Part shown: positions 10,001 through 18,140 of the stretch, one piece after another
Numbering within the stretch: the first letter of the stretch is position 1
Layout of the letters: each line of letters starts with the position of its first letter
Source of the DNA: Martinezella hainanensis
GTDB taxonomy: Bacteria; Pseudomonadota; Alphaproteobacteria; Rhizobiales; Rhizobiaceae
Reading direction: 5' to 3'
Assembly: GCF_900094555.1 (NCBI RefSeq)
Contig: NZ_FMAC01000005.1
Location: 62,001 to 126,000 of the forward strand
DNA length: 64,000 bases
The notes under the pieces: model-generated
The model's database searches: none
Told to the model about the DNA's origin: nothing
What the model saw: the letters and a program-made list of their open reading frames with translations, nothing else
Made by a program: the position numbers and the translations under genes

Positions 10001-10641
10001 TCTGCAATCTCCCTATGGCGCTCTTCCGCTCGGCGGCGGAGGGATTCGACAATCCGGGATGCCGCAAGGCGGTCTGCCGGGCTGCGCTCCTTTTCGATCA
10101 TGAGAAGAATGAGCGTATGCTTCGCCTGAGGCGCCAGCAGCAGCCCGATCCAGGGAAATTCGGGCAGACAGATCAGCCCGTCCTTGTCGATCTTCGCGCA
10201 GGCTGTGTCCTCGATCGCCGCAACATCGGTTTCCACCGTTAGCGAGCGCAACGGTATGAGTTCGCCGAGCTGCGGGGGCTGCGTTGCCGGTTGTCCGACG
10301 GCTACCCATAAGATGCCATCAGCCTCTTGTACCTGCTGGACGGCGACACGGATGGTTTCGGGAGGAACCAGGTCGGGATGCGCGGGAATGCGAATGCATC
10401 CGCCTGACAGCGAATAGCTCCAGCCATGATAGATGCAGGACAGCGCCTCGCCGCGGACGAAGCCGTGCGACAATCTCATTCCGCGATGCGGACAGCGATC
10501 GGAAGATGCGGTTGCGCGGCCCGACTGACTGCGCCACAGGGCAATCGGGCCAACCGATGTCCAGGCCGGCATGACGGTTCCTGGTGGCAGATCAGAGGAA
10601 AGGGCGACTGGTGCCCAGGATCCGACCCCATCAAATGGCAT
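9997..10641 (-). CDS. Rieske [2Fe-2S] protein, oxygenase-derived, without mononuclear iron motif
   Basis: A 214-residue protein with a full Rieske motif: Cys50, His52, Cys69 and His72 in CPHRG and CIYHGW. The YG-x-VW-like strand that normally follows is present as ADGILWVAVG. About 100 further residues look like a shrunken oxygenase C-terminal domain, but no E/D-N-x-H-x4-H iron-binding motif is present. It therefore appears able to pass electrons but not to activate oxygen by itself. It is the first gene of the operon and its stop overlaps the ATG of the Rieske-less oxygenase. A short AAGG precedes its own ATG. It probably supplies electrons in trans to that subunit. Confidence 0.85.
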   Translation of the reverse strand: MPFDGVGSWAPVALSSDLPPGTVMPAWTSVGPIALWRSQSGRATASSDRCPHRGMRLSHGFVRGEALSCIYHGWSYSLSGGCIRIPAHPDLVPPETIRVAVQQVQEADGILWVAVGQPATQPPQLGELIPLRSLTVETDVAAIEDTACAKIDKDGLICLPEFPWIGLLLAPQAKHTLILLMIEKERSPADRLAASRIVESLRRRAEERHREIAE

Positions 10642-10779
10642 AGCCTTAGCTCTCTTAATTTCACCAATGGCTTAGCGCCACCAGTCATAGGCAGGCGCCG
10701 ATCCCTGCATCCCCACAGCCTTCAAAAGCTTGCATAAATAATTCGCATTGGCAACAATGATTAAATAAAAGGCAGTAGA

Positions 10780-11064
10780 TCAGGAATTCCTAAGATATGA
10801 CGGTTCGGCGCTGTCCATGACCCTGCGCTTGATCTCCTCGACCCAGACGTCGATCGGACCCAGCGAGCAGCCCATTTCCAGCATGTCGATCAGTTCCGCA
10901 GGCCCGGTGACCTCAAGCTCGATCCGATCCGCATCGGAATGGAAGAATGTCTGTGTAAGTCCGAGTTTTTTGGCATGACGCCGGATCCACGGGACGAATG
11001 AGGCCGCGTTAAGGTTGCCCAGTATCGTCATGTGTTCTCGAAATTCACCTTGCGGCGCCTGCAT
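10780..11064 (-). CDS. Acylphosphatase-like small protein with catalytic residues replaced
   Basis: A 94-residue protein with the acylphosphatase fold pattern: GNLNAASFVPWIRRHAKKLGL, a central IELEVTGPAELIDML strand-helix, and LGPIDVWVEEI. In true acylphosphatases the first segment reads G-x-V-Q-G-V-x-F-R and supplies the catalytic arginine, and an asparagine follows the next glycine strand. Here those positions appear as Val and Thr. It is therefore probably not an active acylphosphatase and may be a binding or structural relative. It lies after the peptide-type binding-protein gene on the same strand, beyond a stem-loop. A second ATG 33 nt in is an alternative start. Confidence 0.7.
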   Translation of the reverse strand: MQAPQGEFREHMTILGNLNAASFVPWIRRHAKKLGLTQTFFHSDADRIELEVTGPAELIDMLEMGCSLGPIDVWVEEIKRRVMDSAEPSYLRNS

Positions 11065-11147
11065 CCGTCAACGATCCTTGCTTCATATCAGGATAGCAGA
11101 ATAACCGCTTCGTGAGTTTGCGAAAGGGGTCGTCTCGCACAGCAACA

Positions 11148-11172
11148 CTCCGCTGTCTTTGTGACAGCGGAG
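11148..11172 (-). terminator. Perfect 10-bp stem-loop downstream of a binding-protein gene
   Basis: CTCCGCTGTC and GACAGCGGAG pair perfectly around a 5-nt loop, just after the stop of the peptide-type binding-protein gene. No run of T follows on the minus strand, so it may protect the 3' end of the message, attenuate, or terminate only weakly before the acylphosphatase-like gene. Confidence 0.6.
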
Positions 11173-11194
11173 CTTCGGCTCGGATGATGAGATG

Positions 11195-12709
11195 TCAATT
11201 CTTGACTGTGTCTTCAAGGAAGAAGCGGCCAAGTGGGTTCTGGTGGAAATTCTCGATGTTCTTGCGCGAGACGTTGATATACGGGCTGTAGTAGAGATCG
11301 ACCCAATTCACGTCGTCCTTCGCCATTTTCTGAAGGTCGATATACATCTGTTCGCGCTTCTTCGGGTCCAGCTCCTGCCGCGCCTTGGCGACCAGATCCT
11401 TTACCGCCTCATTCTTGTAGTTGGTCATATAGTTGTTGTTGGAGTCATGACCGAGCACGAAGGTGGTCTTTTGGTCGGGGTCGAGAATATCATTGGTCCA
11501 GTAGTTGACAGAGATGTCATAGTCGCCGGCGACGGTCATGTCCCATTCCTGGCTGGGGTCTACCTTTTGCAGGTCGGCGGTAATGCCGGCCTTGGCTAGC
11601 TGCTGCTGAACCAGCACGGCCGTCTGCTCATCCACCTCGTCGCCAGCGCGAATGAGGTACTTTAAGGTGAGATTGGAGACGCCGGCTGCCGAAAGCATCT
11701 GCTTGGCCTTCTCCGGATCGTAGGGTCGCTGCAGATTATCCGCATAATAATACAAAGCGCCCTTTGGAATGTAGGAATTGGCGACCGTGCCCTGGTGGAA
11801 GGTAACCGCGTCGACGATCGCCTTCTTGTCGATTGCCAGGTCCAGGGCCTGACGGACCTCCTTCTTGCCAAGATCGCCGTGGGCGTGATTGATCAGCAGA
11901 TGATCCTCACGCGTGGAGGGATCGATCAGCACGCTGAGATTCGGATCCTTCTTCAGCTCCTCGACACGCGAGAAGGGCACGAAGATCGCCGCATCGAGTT
12001 GCCCTGCCTGCACGTTGAGCATGCGGGTATTGTCGTCGGGCACCGAGATCCATTCGACGCCATCGAGCTTGACGCGATCCGCCTGCCAGAAATTCGGATT
12101 CTTCTTCAGGATGATGCGGTCGCCGCGCCGCCATTCCTCAACGGAGAAGGCTCCCGAGGCGATCGGCTTTTCGGCATAGGCGTCCGGCCCCATCGATTCC
12201 ATCCAGGCCTTCGAGATCACCGATGCGTTCGGCAAGGCGAGCGTCGATAGGAAAGGCGCCGAGGCGTGCTTGAGCTTGATCGTTAGAGTATGCGGATCGG
12301 TCGCAATCGCGGTGTCGATCACCTTGTAGGAATCGCTCCAGAGCGATGCCTTGTCGTCCCGGATGCGCAGCAGGCTGAAGGCCGCGTCATCAGCCGTCAG
12401 CGGTGAGCCGTCCGAGAATTTCGTGTCGCGGATCTTGAAGACGTAGGTGAGGCCGTCATCCGAGGCCGTCCAGCTTTCTGCGAGGCCCGGCTCCAGCTTC
12501 GTGCCCGTCTTGTCGACGCGCACCAGCACGTCGTAGACGTTGGAGAACACCCAGTTGTCGATATTCTGCGCCGTCTTGATTGGGTCGAACGTTGTCGAAT
12601 CCTCGCGGCGGCCGATGGTGAGCACGCCGGCGGCTTCGGCGTAGCTGGCACTTAGCGTCAAGCCGACAAGAATTGCGGCAAGCCCGATTGTTTTCCACCT
12701 GTTGGTCAT
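11195..12709 (-). CDS. Peptide-type ABC transporter substrate-binding protein (SBP_bac_5 family)
   Basis: A 504-residue periplasmic binding protein of the DppA/OppA family. It has a classical Sec leader (MTNRWKTIGLAAILVGLTLS ending near AEA) and the family opening GVLTIGRREDSTTFDPIKTAQN. The start at 12709 is chosen because AAGGGA lies upstream and the leader begins there; the open frame extends to 12826 without leader-like sequence. It follows the permease and ATPase genes of the same leftward operon. Linked iminopeptidase and LuxR genes suggest the ligand is a peptide or a plant-derived amide signal. Confidence 0.92.
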   Translation of the reverse strand: MTNRWKTIGLAAILVGLTLSASYAEAAGVLTIGRREDSTTFDPIKTAQNIDNWVFSNVYDVLVRVDKTGTKLEPGLAESWTASDDGLTYVFKIRDTKFSDGSPLTADDAAFSLLRIRDDKASLWSDSYKVIDTAIATDPHTLTIKLKHASAPFLSTLALPNASVISKAWMESMGPDAYAEKPIASGAFSVEEWRRGDRIILKKNPNFWQADRVKLDGVEWISVPDDNTRMLNVQAGQLDAAIFVPFSRVEELKKDPNLSVLIDPSTREDHLLINHAHGDLGKKEVRQALDLAIDKKAIVDAVTFHQGTVANSYIPKGALYYYADNLQRPYDPEKAKQMLSAAGVSNLTLKYLIRAGDEVDEQTAVLVQQQLAKAGITADLQKVDPSQEWDMTVAGDYDISVNYWTNDILDPDQKTTFVLGHDSNNNYMTNYKNEAVKDLVAKARQELDPKKREQMYIDLQKMAKDDVNWVDLYYSPYINVSRKNIENFHQNPLGRFFLEDTVKN

Positions 12710-12728
12710 GAATTCGTTCCCTTCGTTG

Positions 12729-14432
12729 TTATCGCATGCGTTTTGCTGATTGGGTCTGCCCGGCCGGCACCGAATCGCGTTCGCCATGCAGCGGCCTGTC
12801 CGGATCGATATCGGGGATCGCTGCAATGAGCGCCGCGGTATAGGGATGCTTCGGGTGAGAAAAGATCTTCTGCGAGCGGCCTTCCTCGACGATCTCGCCG
12901 CGATACATCACGACGGTCCGCTCACAGAGATTGCGCACGATGGCGAGATCGTGGGCGATGAAGATCAATGTCAGGCTCATCCTGCGCGTCAATTCGCGGA
13001 ATAGATCGACGATCTGCGCCTGGATGGTGACATCGAGAGCGGCCACGCACTCGTCGGCTATGATGAGTTTCGGGTCGACCGCCAGCGCCCTTGCAATGCC
13101 GGCGCGCTGGCATTGGCCGCCGCTCATGCTGCGTGGCTTGCGGTCGGCGAATTCACGCTCCAGCCCGACGAGATCGAGAAGCTCGGCTATGCGTGTGGGG
13201 ATGTCGGCCCTCGCGACCTTGCCGTGGACTTTCAGGACCTCGGCGAGCGTCTGGCCGATCGTCAGGCGCGGGTTGAGTGCGTTGAACGGGTCCTGGAAAA
13301 CCATGGCGGTTTCGCGTCGCAACCTGGCAAGGCCGGCGCTCTTCTGCTGGGTGAGATCCGCACCGTCGAAAGTGACATGGCCGGAAGAGATCGGGGTAAG
13401 GCCGAGAATGGCGCGGGCAAGCGTACTCTTGCCGCTGCCGGATTCACCGACTATGCCAACGGTCTCGCCCGGCATGACCTGCAGGCTAACGCCGGAAACG
13501 GCGCTGATCGTCTTCGCACCGCTGCCCTTGAAGAGACCGCCGCCGACCTTGAAGCGGACGTGCAGGTCGTCGATTTCGAGCAGCGGCCTGGCTCCCATGT
13601 CCGGTCGGGCCGGCTCCGGCTGCGTTACTGCTGCTTCGTCGGGCAAGGAGGGGTGGCTCTTGATCAGTTCGATCGTATAGGGATTTTCAGGCTGGCCTAG
13701 GATCGTCCTTTTGAGGCCCTGTTCGAGCAGCCGGCCGCCGCGCATGACGGCGATCCGGTTGCAGGTCTGGGCGACGATGCCTAGATCATGGGTGATCAGG
13801 ATGATCGAAAGCCCGCGCTTGTCGCGAATGTCGATCAGGAGCCGCAGGATCTGCGCCTGGATGGTGACGTCGAGGGCCGTTGTCGGTTCGTCGGCGATCA
13901 GGATCTTCGGGTTGCAGGAGAGCGCGACGCCGATCATCGCACGCTGCCGCATTCCGCCGGAAAACTCGTGCGGATAGCTGTCATACTGCCTGATGGGATC
14001 GGGAAAGCCGACCTGGGCAAGGATCTCGGTCGCGGCTGCGCGGGCCTCGCGCGCTTTGAGACCCTGATGGTAGCGGATGCCCTCCGCGATCTGGTCGCCG
14101 ATGCGCATGACGGGGTCGAGATGGCTCGTCGGGTTCTGAAAGATCATGCCGATCTCGCCGCCGCGCACTTCAAGCATCTCGGTATCGCTGATTTCCGTGA
14201 GTTCGCGCCCTTCGAGACGGATGGAGCCGCTTTCGATGTTAAGAAGCGACGATGGCAGCAGCCGTACCAGCGAGCGGCACAAGAGGCTCTTGCCGGAACC
14301 GCTCTCGCCGACGAGGCCGAGAATCTCACCCTTGCCGAGATCGAGCGAAACGCCATCGATCAGCGTGCGTGCACCGCCGTCGAGACGGGCTTTGACTACG
14401 AGGTCGCGAACGGAAAGGACGGGCTCGCTCAT
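12729..14432 (-). CDS. Peptide-type ABC transporter, fused DppD/DppF-like ATPases
   Basis: A 567-residue protein with two ABC ATPase domains. The first has [13 protein letters not shown] and [10 protein letters not shown]; the second has [12 protein letters not shown] and a signature that reads MSGGQCQRAGIAR, with Cys replacing the usual Arg of GGQRQR. The gene overlaps the permease gene upstream by 4 bp and precedes the binding-protein gene. It should energise import through the two adjacent permeases. Confidence 0.92.
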   Translation of the reverse strand: MSEPVLSVRDLVVKARLDGGARTLIDGVSLDLGKGEILGLVGESGSGKSLLCRSLVRLLPSSLLNIESGSIRLEGRELTEISDTEMLEVRGGEIGMIFQNPTSHLDPVMRIGDQIAEGIRYHQGLKAREARAAATEILAQVGFPDPIRQYDSYPHEFSGGMRQRAMIGVALSCNPKILIADEPTTALDVTIQAQILRLLIDIRDKRGLSIILITHDLGIVAQTCNRIAVMRGGRLLEQGLKRTILGQPENPYTIELIKSHPSLPDEAAVTQPEPARPDMGARPLLEIDDLHVRFKVGGGLFKGSGAKTISAVSGVSLQVMPGETVGIVGESGSGKSTLARAILGLTPISSGHVTFDGADLTQQKSAGLARLRRETAMVFQDPFNALNPRLTIGQTLAEVLKVHGKVARADIPTRIAELLDLVGLEREFADRKPRSMSGGQCQRAGIARALAVDPKLIIADECVAALDVTIQAQIVDLFRELTRRMSLTLIFIAHDLAIVRNLCERTVVMYRGEIVEEGRSQKIFSHPKHPYTAALIAAIPDIDPDRPLHGERDSVPAGQTQSAKRMR

Positions 14433-15283
14433 TCATGCACCCCGAGCAGTTCGCCGAGCGCATCGCCCAGCATGCTGAAGCCGAAGGCGAGGCAGACGAT
14501 GGAAAGGCCGGGAAAAAGCGTGATCCACCAGGCGGTGGTGATGAAGCTCTGGCCTTCCGCGACCATGACGCCCCACTCGGCAAGTGGCGGCTGCACGCCG
14601 AGGCCGAGATAGCTGACGGCCGCGCCGCTCAGGAGCACCAGCACGGCATCCGACATGGAAAAGACGATCGAGCCGGCAATGGCGTTCGGCAAGAGATGAC
14701 GGAACATGATGCGTGGCCGGCTGAAGCCGAGACTGACGGCGGCAACAGCATAGTCGCTGCCCTTCAGGATCAGCATCTGCGCGCGGATGAGACGCGCATA
14801 GGATACCCAGCCGACCAGGGCCATGGCAATGTAGAAGCTGCTCAACCCCGGCCCGAGGATGGCGATGATCGACAGCATCAGCACCAGGAAAGGGAAGGCG
14901 AGGATGATATCGACGATGCGCATGAAGAGCGCGTCGACAATACCGCCGAAAAAGCCGGCGACGGTGCCGACAGTGGTGCCGATCACGAAGGGAAAGAGTA
15001 CGCCGATGATGGCGATCTGCAGATCGATGCGCGCACCCCAGATGACGCGGGACAGAATATCGCGCCCGAAATTATCGGTGCCGAAAGGATGAGGCAGCGA
15101 CGGCGCCTGCAGGCGGACATCGGCATTCTGGAAGATCGGATCATAGGGCGCGACGAGAGGGGCGGAGATCGCGAGAAAGAGGAAGAACAGCAGGATCCCG
15201 CCGCCAAGCGTCAGCGTCAGGTGCTTGCCGATGAACTTCCTCCAGTCGATGCCGCGATCGGCAATCGTATTATCGATGCTCAT
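14429..15283 (-). CDS. Peptide-type ABC transporter permease (DppC-like)
   Basis: A 284-residue inner-membrane permease. It has the DppC/OppC N-terminal membrane segment, the periplasmic HPFGTDNFGRDILSRVIWGAR motif, and the cytoplasmic coupling segment around AAVSLGFSRPRIMFRHLLPN. Both gene boundaries overlap neighbours by 4 bp, indicating tight co-translation with the DppB-like permease and the ATPase. Confidence 0.92.
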   Translation of the reverse strand: MSIDNTIADRGIDWRKFIGKHLTLTLGGGILLFFLFLAISAPLVAPYDPIFQNADVRLQAPSLPHPFGTDNFGRDILSRVIWGARIDLQIAIIGVLFPFVIGTTVGTVAGFFGGIVDALFMRIVDIILAFPFLVLMLSIIAILGPGLSSFYIAMALVGWVSYARLIRAQMLILKGSDYAVAAVSLGFSRPRIMFRHLLPNAIAGSIVFSMSDAVLVLLSGAAVSYLGLGVQPPLAEWGVMVAEGQSFITTAWWITLFPGLSIVCLAFGFSMLGDALGELLGVHE

Positions 15284-16218
15284 AGTCTCACCCTCGGATC
15301 GGCTGCGACGGTCACTATGTCGGCGAGGAAGTTGACGAGCACCGTGGCGCAGGCAAACACCATCGCAACACCCTGGACGACCATGTAGTCGCGCGAGAAG
15401 ATGGCGCGCACCAGCAACTGACCCATGCCGGGCAGGGCAAAGACGCTTTCGACGACGACCGTGCCGCCGATCAGCCAGCCGATGTTGACTGCAAGCAGGT
15501 TGATCGTCGGCACCAGAGAGTTCGGCACGACATGCCGCCAGAAGACGATACCCTCTGGCATGCCGCGAGCACGAGCCGCGGTCGCCACGTCCGATTTAAG
15601 CGATTCGATCATGGCCGCCCGCAGGCTGCGGGTCAGCACGGTTGAGAGCGACAGCGCCACCGTCAGGGCCGGCAAAATGAGATGGGCAATCTTCTCGCCG
15701 ATCGACGTGCCGTAGCCCGAGACCGGCAGGACGCCTAGCTGGACACTGAAGAGGATGATCAGCATCAGCCCCAGCCAGAAGGGCGGGAAGCCGATGCCGA
15801 AGGTCGAGACGACACGCACGATATGGTCCGGCGCGCGGCCGACATTGCGCGCCGCGATCGCCGACATCGGCACGGCAATCACGATTGAGAGGATAACGCT
15901 TGTGACGACCAGCGCGATGGTCGGCTCGATCCGGGTCGAAATCAGCGGCAAAACGTCAATCTTGTAGAGGATCGATTTGCCCATCTCGCCATTGCCGAGA
16001 TTCTTGATGAAATAGAAATATTGCAGCCACATCGGCTGATCGAGGCCATATTGCGCGCGAATGCTGGCAAGTGCTGCCGGTGTAGCGCGCGTGCCGAGGA
16101 TATTGCGTGCGGGATCGCCGGGAATGAGGCGGACCAGCACGAAGGTGATAACGCTGATGCCGAAGATAACAGGCAGGAACTGCAGCGGTCGCGTCAATAC
16201 GAATTTATAGCGATGCAT
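15280..16218 (-). CDS. Peptide-type ABC transporter permease (DppB-like)
   Basis: A 312-residue permease with the DppB hallmark opening (ITFVLVRLIPGDPARNILG) and the coupling motif ATAARARGMPEGIVFWRHVV near residue 200. It pairs with the DppC-like protein encoded immediately after it. The iminopeptidase gene lies 51 bp upstream on the same strand, so import and hydrolysis are probably co-expressed. Confidence 0.92.
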   Translation of the reverse strand: MHRYKFVLTRPLQFLPVIFGISVITFVLVRLIPGDPARNILGTRATPAALASIRAQYGLDQPMWLQYFYFIKNLGNGEMGKSILYKIDVLPLISTRIEPTIALVVTSVILSIVIAVPMSAIAARNVGRAPDHIVRVVSTFGIGFPPFWLGLMLIILFSVQLGVLPVSGYGTSIGEKIAHLILPALTVALSLSTVLTRSLRAAMIESLKSDVATAARARGMPEGIVFWRHVVPNSLVPTINLLAVNIGWLIGGTVVVESVFALPGMGQLLVRAIFSRDYMVVQGVAMVFACATVLVNFLADIVTVAADPRVRL

Positions 16219-16269
16219 GGCGGCGATCGCCCCCTTGTCGTCGGTGGGATTGGATCGCCTTACCTTGCA

Positions 16270-17160
16270 TCAGCTTGCCCTATGCCGTGACAGGAAATCG
16301 AGGAGTGCCGGATAGTAATCCTGCGGGTTTTCATAGAAAGGCATGTGGCTGGCATTGGCGAAGACCTTGAGCTCGGCATCCTTCAAAGCAAGCTTCATCC
16401 TGAGCGCGCAGGCCGGCGTCAACTCGTCATGTTCGCCCGTCGTGATCAGCACCGGCATGGCAAGCCGCGGAAGGTCCGAAATACGGTTCCAGTCCTTGAG
16501 GTTGCCGATGTAGAGAAATTCGTTCGGCCCCTGCATCGTCTCGTAGGGACCCATGTTCCAGTCATCGAGCGAGCGGCGAACAGGTGCCGGCCATTCCGGC
16601 AGACGGCAGACATGGCGATAGTTGAGGATGGTGACGGCGGCGAGATATTCTGGGTGATCGTAGGTGCCCTGTGCCTCATGCTTCTGCATCATCGCGACCG
16701 TTTCCGGCCCGAGCGCCGCGCGCAGTCGTTCCAGCTCGGAAATCAGATGCGGCATATCGGCAACGGTGTCTTCGAGAATAAGCGTCTGCAGGTTCTCGGG
16801 ATAAGTCAGCGCATAGTCGATCGCCAGCCAGCCGCCCCAGGAGTGACCGAGCATATGCACCTTGCCGAGGCCAAGCGCCTTGCGGACGGTTTCCGTCTCC
16901 TCGACATAGCGACCGATGGTCCAGAGGCTCTTGTCTGTGGGACGGTCGGAGGCGCCGGTGCCGAGTTGGTCGAAGGCAACGACCCTGTAACCCCTATCGA
17001 CCAGGCAGGAATGCGCCTCGCGCAGATAGTCGCAGGGAAGGCCTGGGCCACCGTTCAGGCAGAAGACCGTCTCCGGTCCGCTGCCGAAGCTGTAGGCGAC
17101 CACCTTGTGGCCATCGACTTCGACGATGTGCCGCGCCTCGGGCTCGATTTCACGCCACAT
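16270..17160 (-). CDS. Proline iminopeptidase-family alpha/beta hydrolase (first copy)
   Basis: A 296-residue S33-family hydrolase. The nucleophile is Ser107 in GHSWGG; the acid is the Asp of TTGEHDELTP and the base the His of ASHMPFYENP. The oxyanion segment reads NGGPG rather than the usual HGGPG. The ATG at 17160 is preceded by GGAG at ideal spacing; a TTG 33 nt further up has no ribosome site. It heads the peptide-importer operon and is divergent from a LuxR gene, as in PipR/PipA loci of plant-associated bacteria. It may cleave an N-terminal prolyl residue or another small amide. Confidence 0.88.
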   Translation of the reverse strand: MWREIEPEARHIVEVDGHKVVAYSFGSGPETVFCLNGGPGLPCDYLREAHSCLVDRGYRVVAFDQLGTGASDRPTDKSLWTIGRYVEETETVRKALGLGKVHMLGHSWGGWLAIDYALTYPENLQTLILEDTVADMPHLISELERLRAALGPETVAMMQKHEAQGTYDHPEYLAAVTILNYRHVCRLPEWPAPVRRSLDDWNMGPYETMQGPNEFLYIGNLKDWNRISDLPRLAMPVLITTGEHDELTPACALRMKLALKDAELKVFANASHMPFYENPQDYYPALLDFLSRHRAS

Positions 17161-17186
17161 TGACAACTCCGGCGAAAGATTCTGCT

Positions 17187-17203
17187 TGCTCAATATTTGA
17201 GCA
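17187..17203. promoter_or_regulatory. Inverted repeat between divergent iminopeptidase and LuxR genes
   Basis: TGCTCAA-TAT-TTGAGCA has perfect 7-bp arms around a 3-nt centre. It lies 27-43 bp upstream of the iminopeptidase start and about 90 bp upstream of the LuxR start. It is a candidate operator, possibly for the LuxR protein, although it is shorter than a typical 18-20 bp lux box. Confidence 0.4.
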
Positions 17204-17291
17204 TGGCTAAATTTTTACCTTAAACCGGGCTCCGCACCAGCTATAAGAAGTGATAGGTTGGGCGGTCGCAGGCACAGACGGGAACCGCTGC

Positions 17292-18074
17292 ATGTTCGAT
17301 CAAATCGGAACCATCAGGCGCCAGTTCACGGCGCATCAAACGCTGGACGGCCGCATCGACCATATCTTCGAAAGCATGAAGGCAATCGGTTTCGAGGCGT
17401 TGATCTACGATTATTCGCCTGTGCCCTACGACCTCGACGGCAAGATCATGATCCCGTCGCTTCTGAAGCTCAGGAATATCTCCGACGACATGTACGAATA
17501 CTGGTTTGATCGCGGCTATTTCCGCATCGATCCTGTGCAGCAGGTGGCGCTACGCACCTCGGCGCCGTTCTTCTGGAATTATGATTCCAATGCCGATACG
17601 CTGATTAAGCGTTTCATGAGCGAGGATACGGTTCCTGTTGCGCGTTACTTGAGCGAGCGTGACATGTCGACGGGTGTCACCGTACCGGTGCACATGCCAC
17701 GCGGCGATTATGCGACGGTCACAGGAATCCGTTTCGGCGCCAACAAGGCGTTCGAGCGCGATGCTTTGCGCTATATCGCCGATTTCAACTTGCTCGCCCA
17801 TGTCTTCCACGAGACGGCCTATTCGCTCTTCGATACCGCAGCGCTCAGTGTCGGCAAGATCCGGTTGACGGAGCGGGAGCGGGAATGCCTGCGCTATTCC
17901 GCCGAAGGTTATTCCGCCAAGGAGATCTCACGCATCATCGACCGCTCGGTACCGACGGTCGTCATGCACCTCAATGCCGCGGCAAAGAAACTCGGCGCGA
18001 AGAACCGCACGCAGGCGGTCGTTCGCGCCACGCATTATCGCCTGCTGGATGCACAGCCATCCTATAACTTGTGA
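17292..18074 (+). CDS. LuxR-family regulator of the plant-responsive OryR/PipR class
   Basis: A 260-residue LuxR protein with an N-terminal autoinducer-binding domain and a C-terminal helix-turn-helix (LTERERECLRYSAEGYSAKE onward). In classical AHL receptors the ligand pocket has Trp57, Tyr61, Asp70 and Pro71 (TraR numbering). Here the aligned residues are Met67, Trp71, Asp80 and Pro81. Met and Trp at the first two sites are the recognised signature of the plant-signal-sensing LuxR solos (OryR, XccR, PsoR, NesR, PipR). No luxI gene is nearby. It sits between two iminopeptidase genes and a peptide-type importer, matching pip loci. The start at 17292 is preferred over an upstream GTG at 17250. 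Confidence 0.9.
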   Translation: MFDQIGTIRRQFTAHQTLDGRIDHIFESMKAIGFEALIYDYSPVPYDLDGKIMIPSLLKLRNISDDMYEYWFDRGYFRIDPVQQVALRTSAPFFWNYDSNADTLIKRFMSEDTVPVARYLSERDMSTGVTVPVHMPRGDYATVTGIRFGANKAFERDALRYIADFNLLAHVFHETAYSLFDTAALSVGKIRLTERERECLRYSAEGYSAKEISRIIDRSVPTVVMHLNAAAKKLGAKNRTQAVVRATHYRLLDAQPSYNL

Positions 18075-18140
18075 TAGCTGCCGCACCCGTTTCGGCCGCG
18101 TTATGGTCTTGTCCATCGAAGCCTGGAGATGGAGAGACAC

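Noticed and set aside
9155..10641. The two oxygenase genes as one gene broken by a frameshift
   Set aside because: The second protein begins with its own family-typical N-terminal strand, and the first continues about 140 residues past its Rieske motif. Joining the frames would duplicate regions rather than restore one enzyme.
14435..15388. 317-residue open frame on the plus strand
   Set aside because: Shadow of the DppC-like permease; its low-complexity, acidic composition is typical of antisense frames of membrane proteins.
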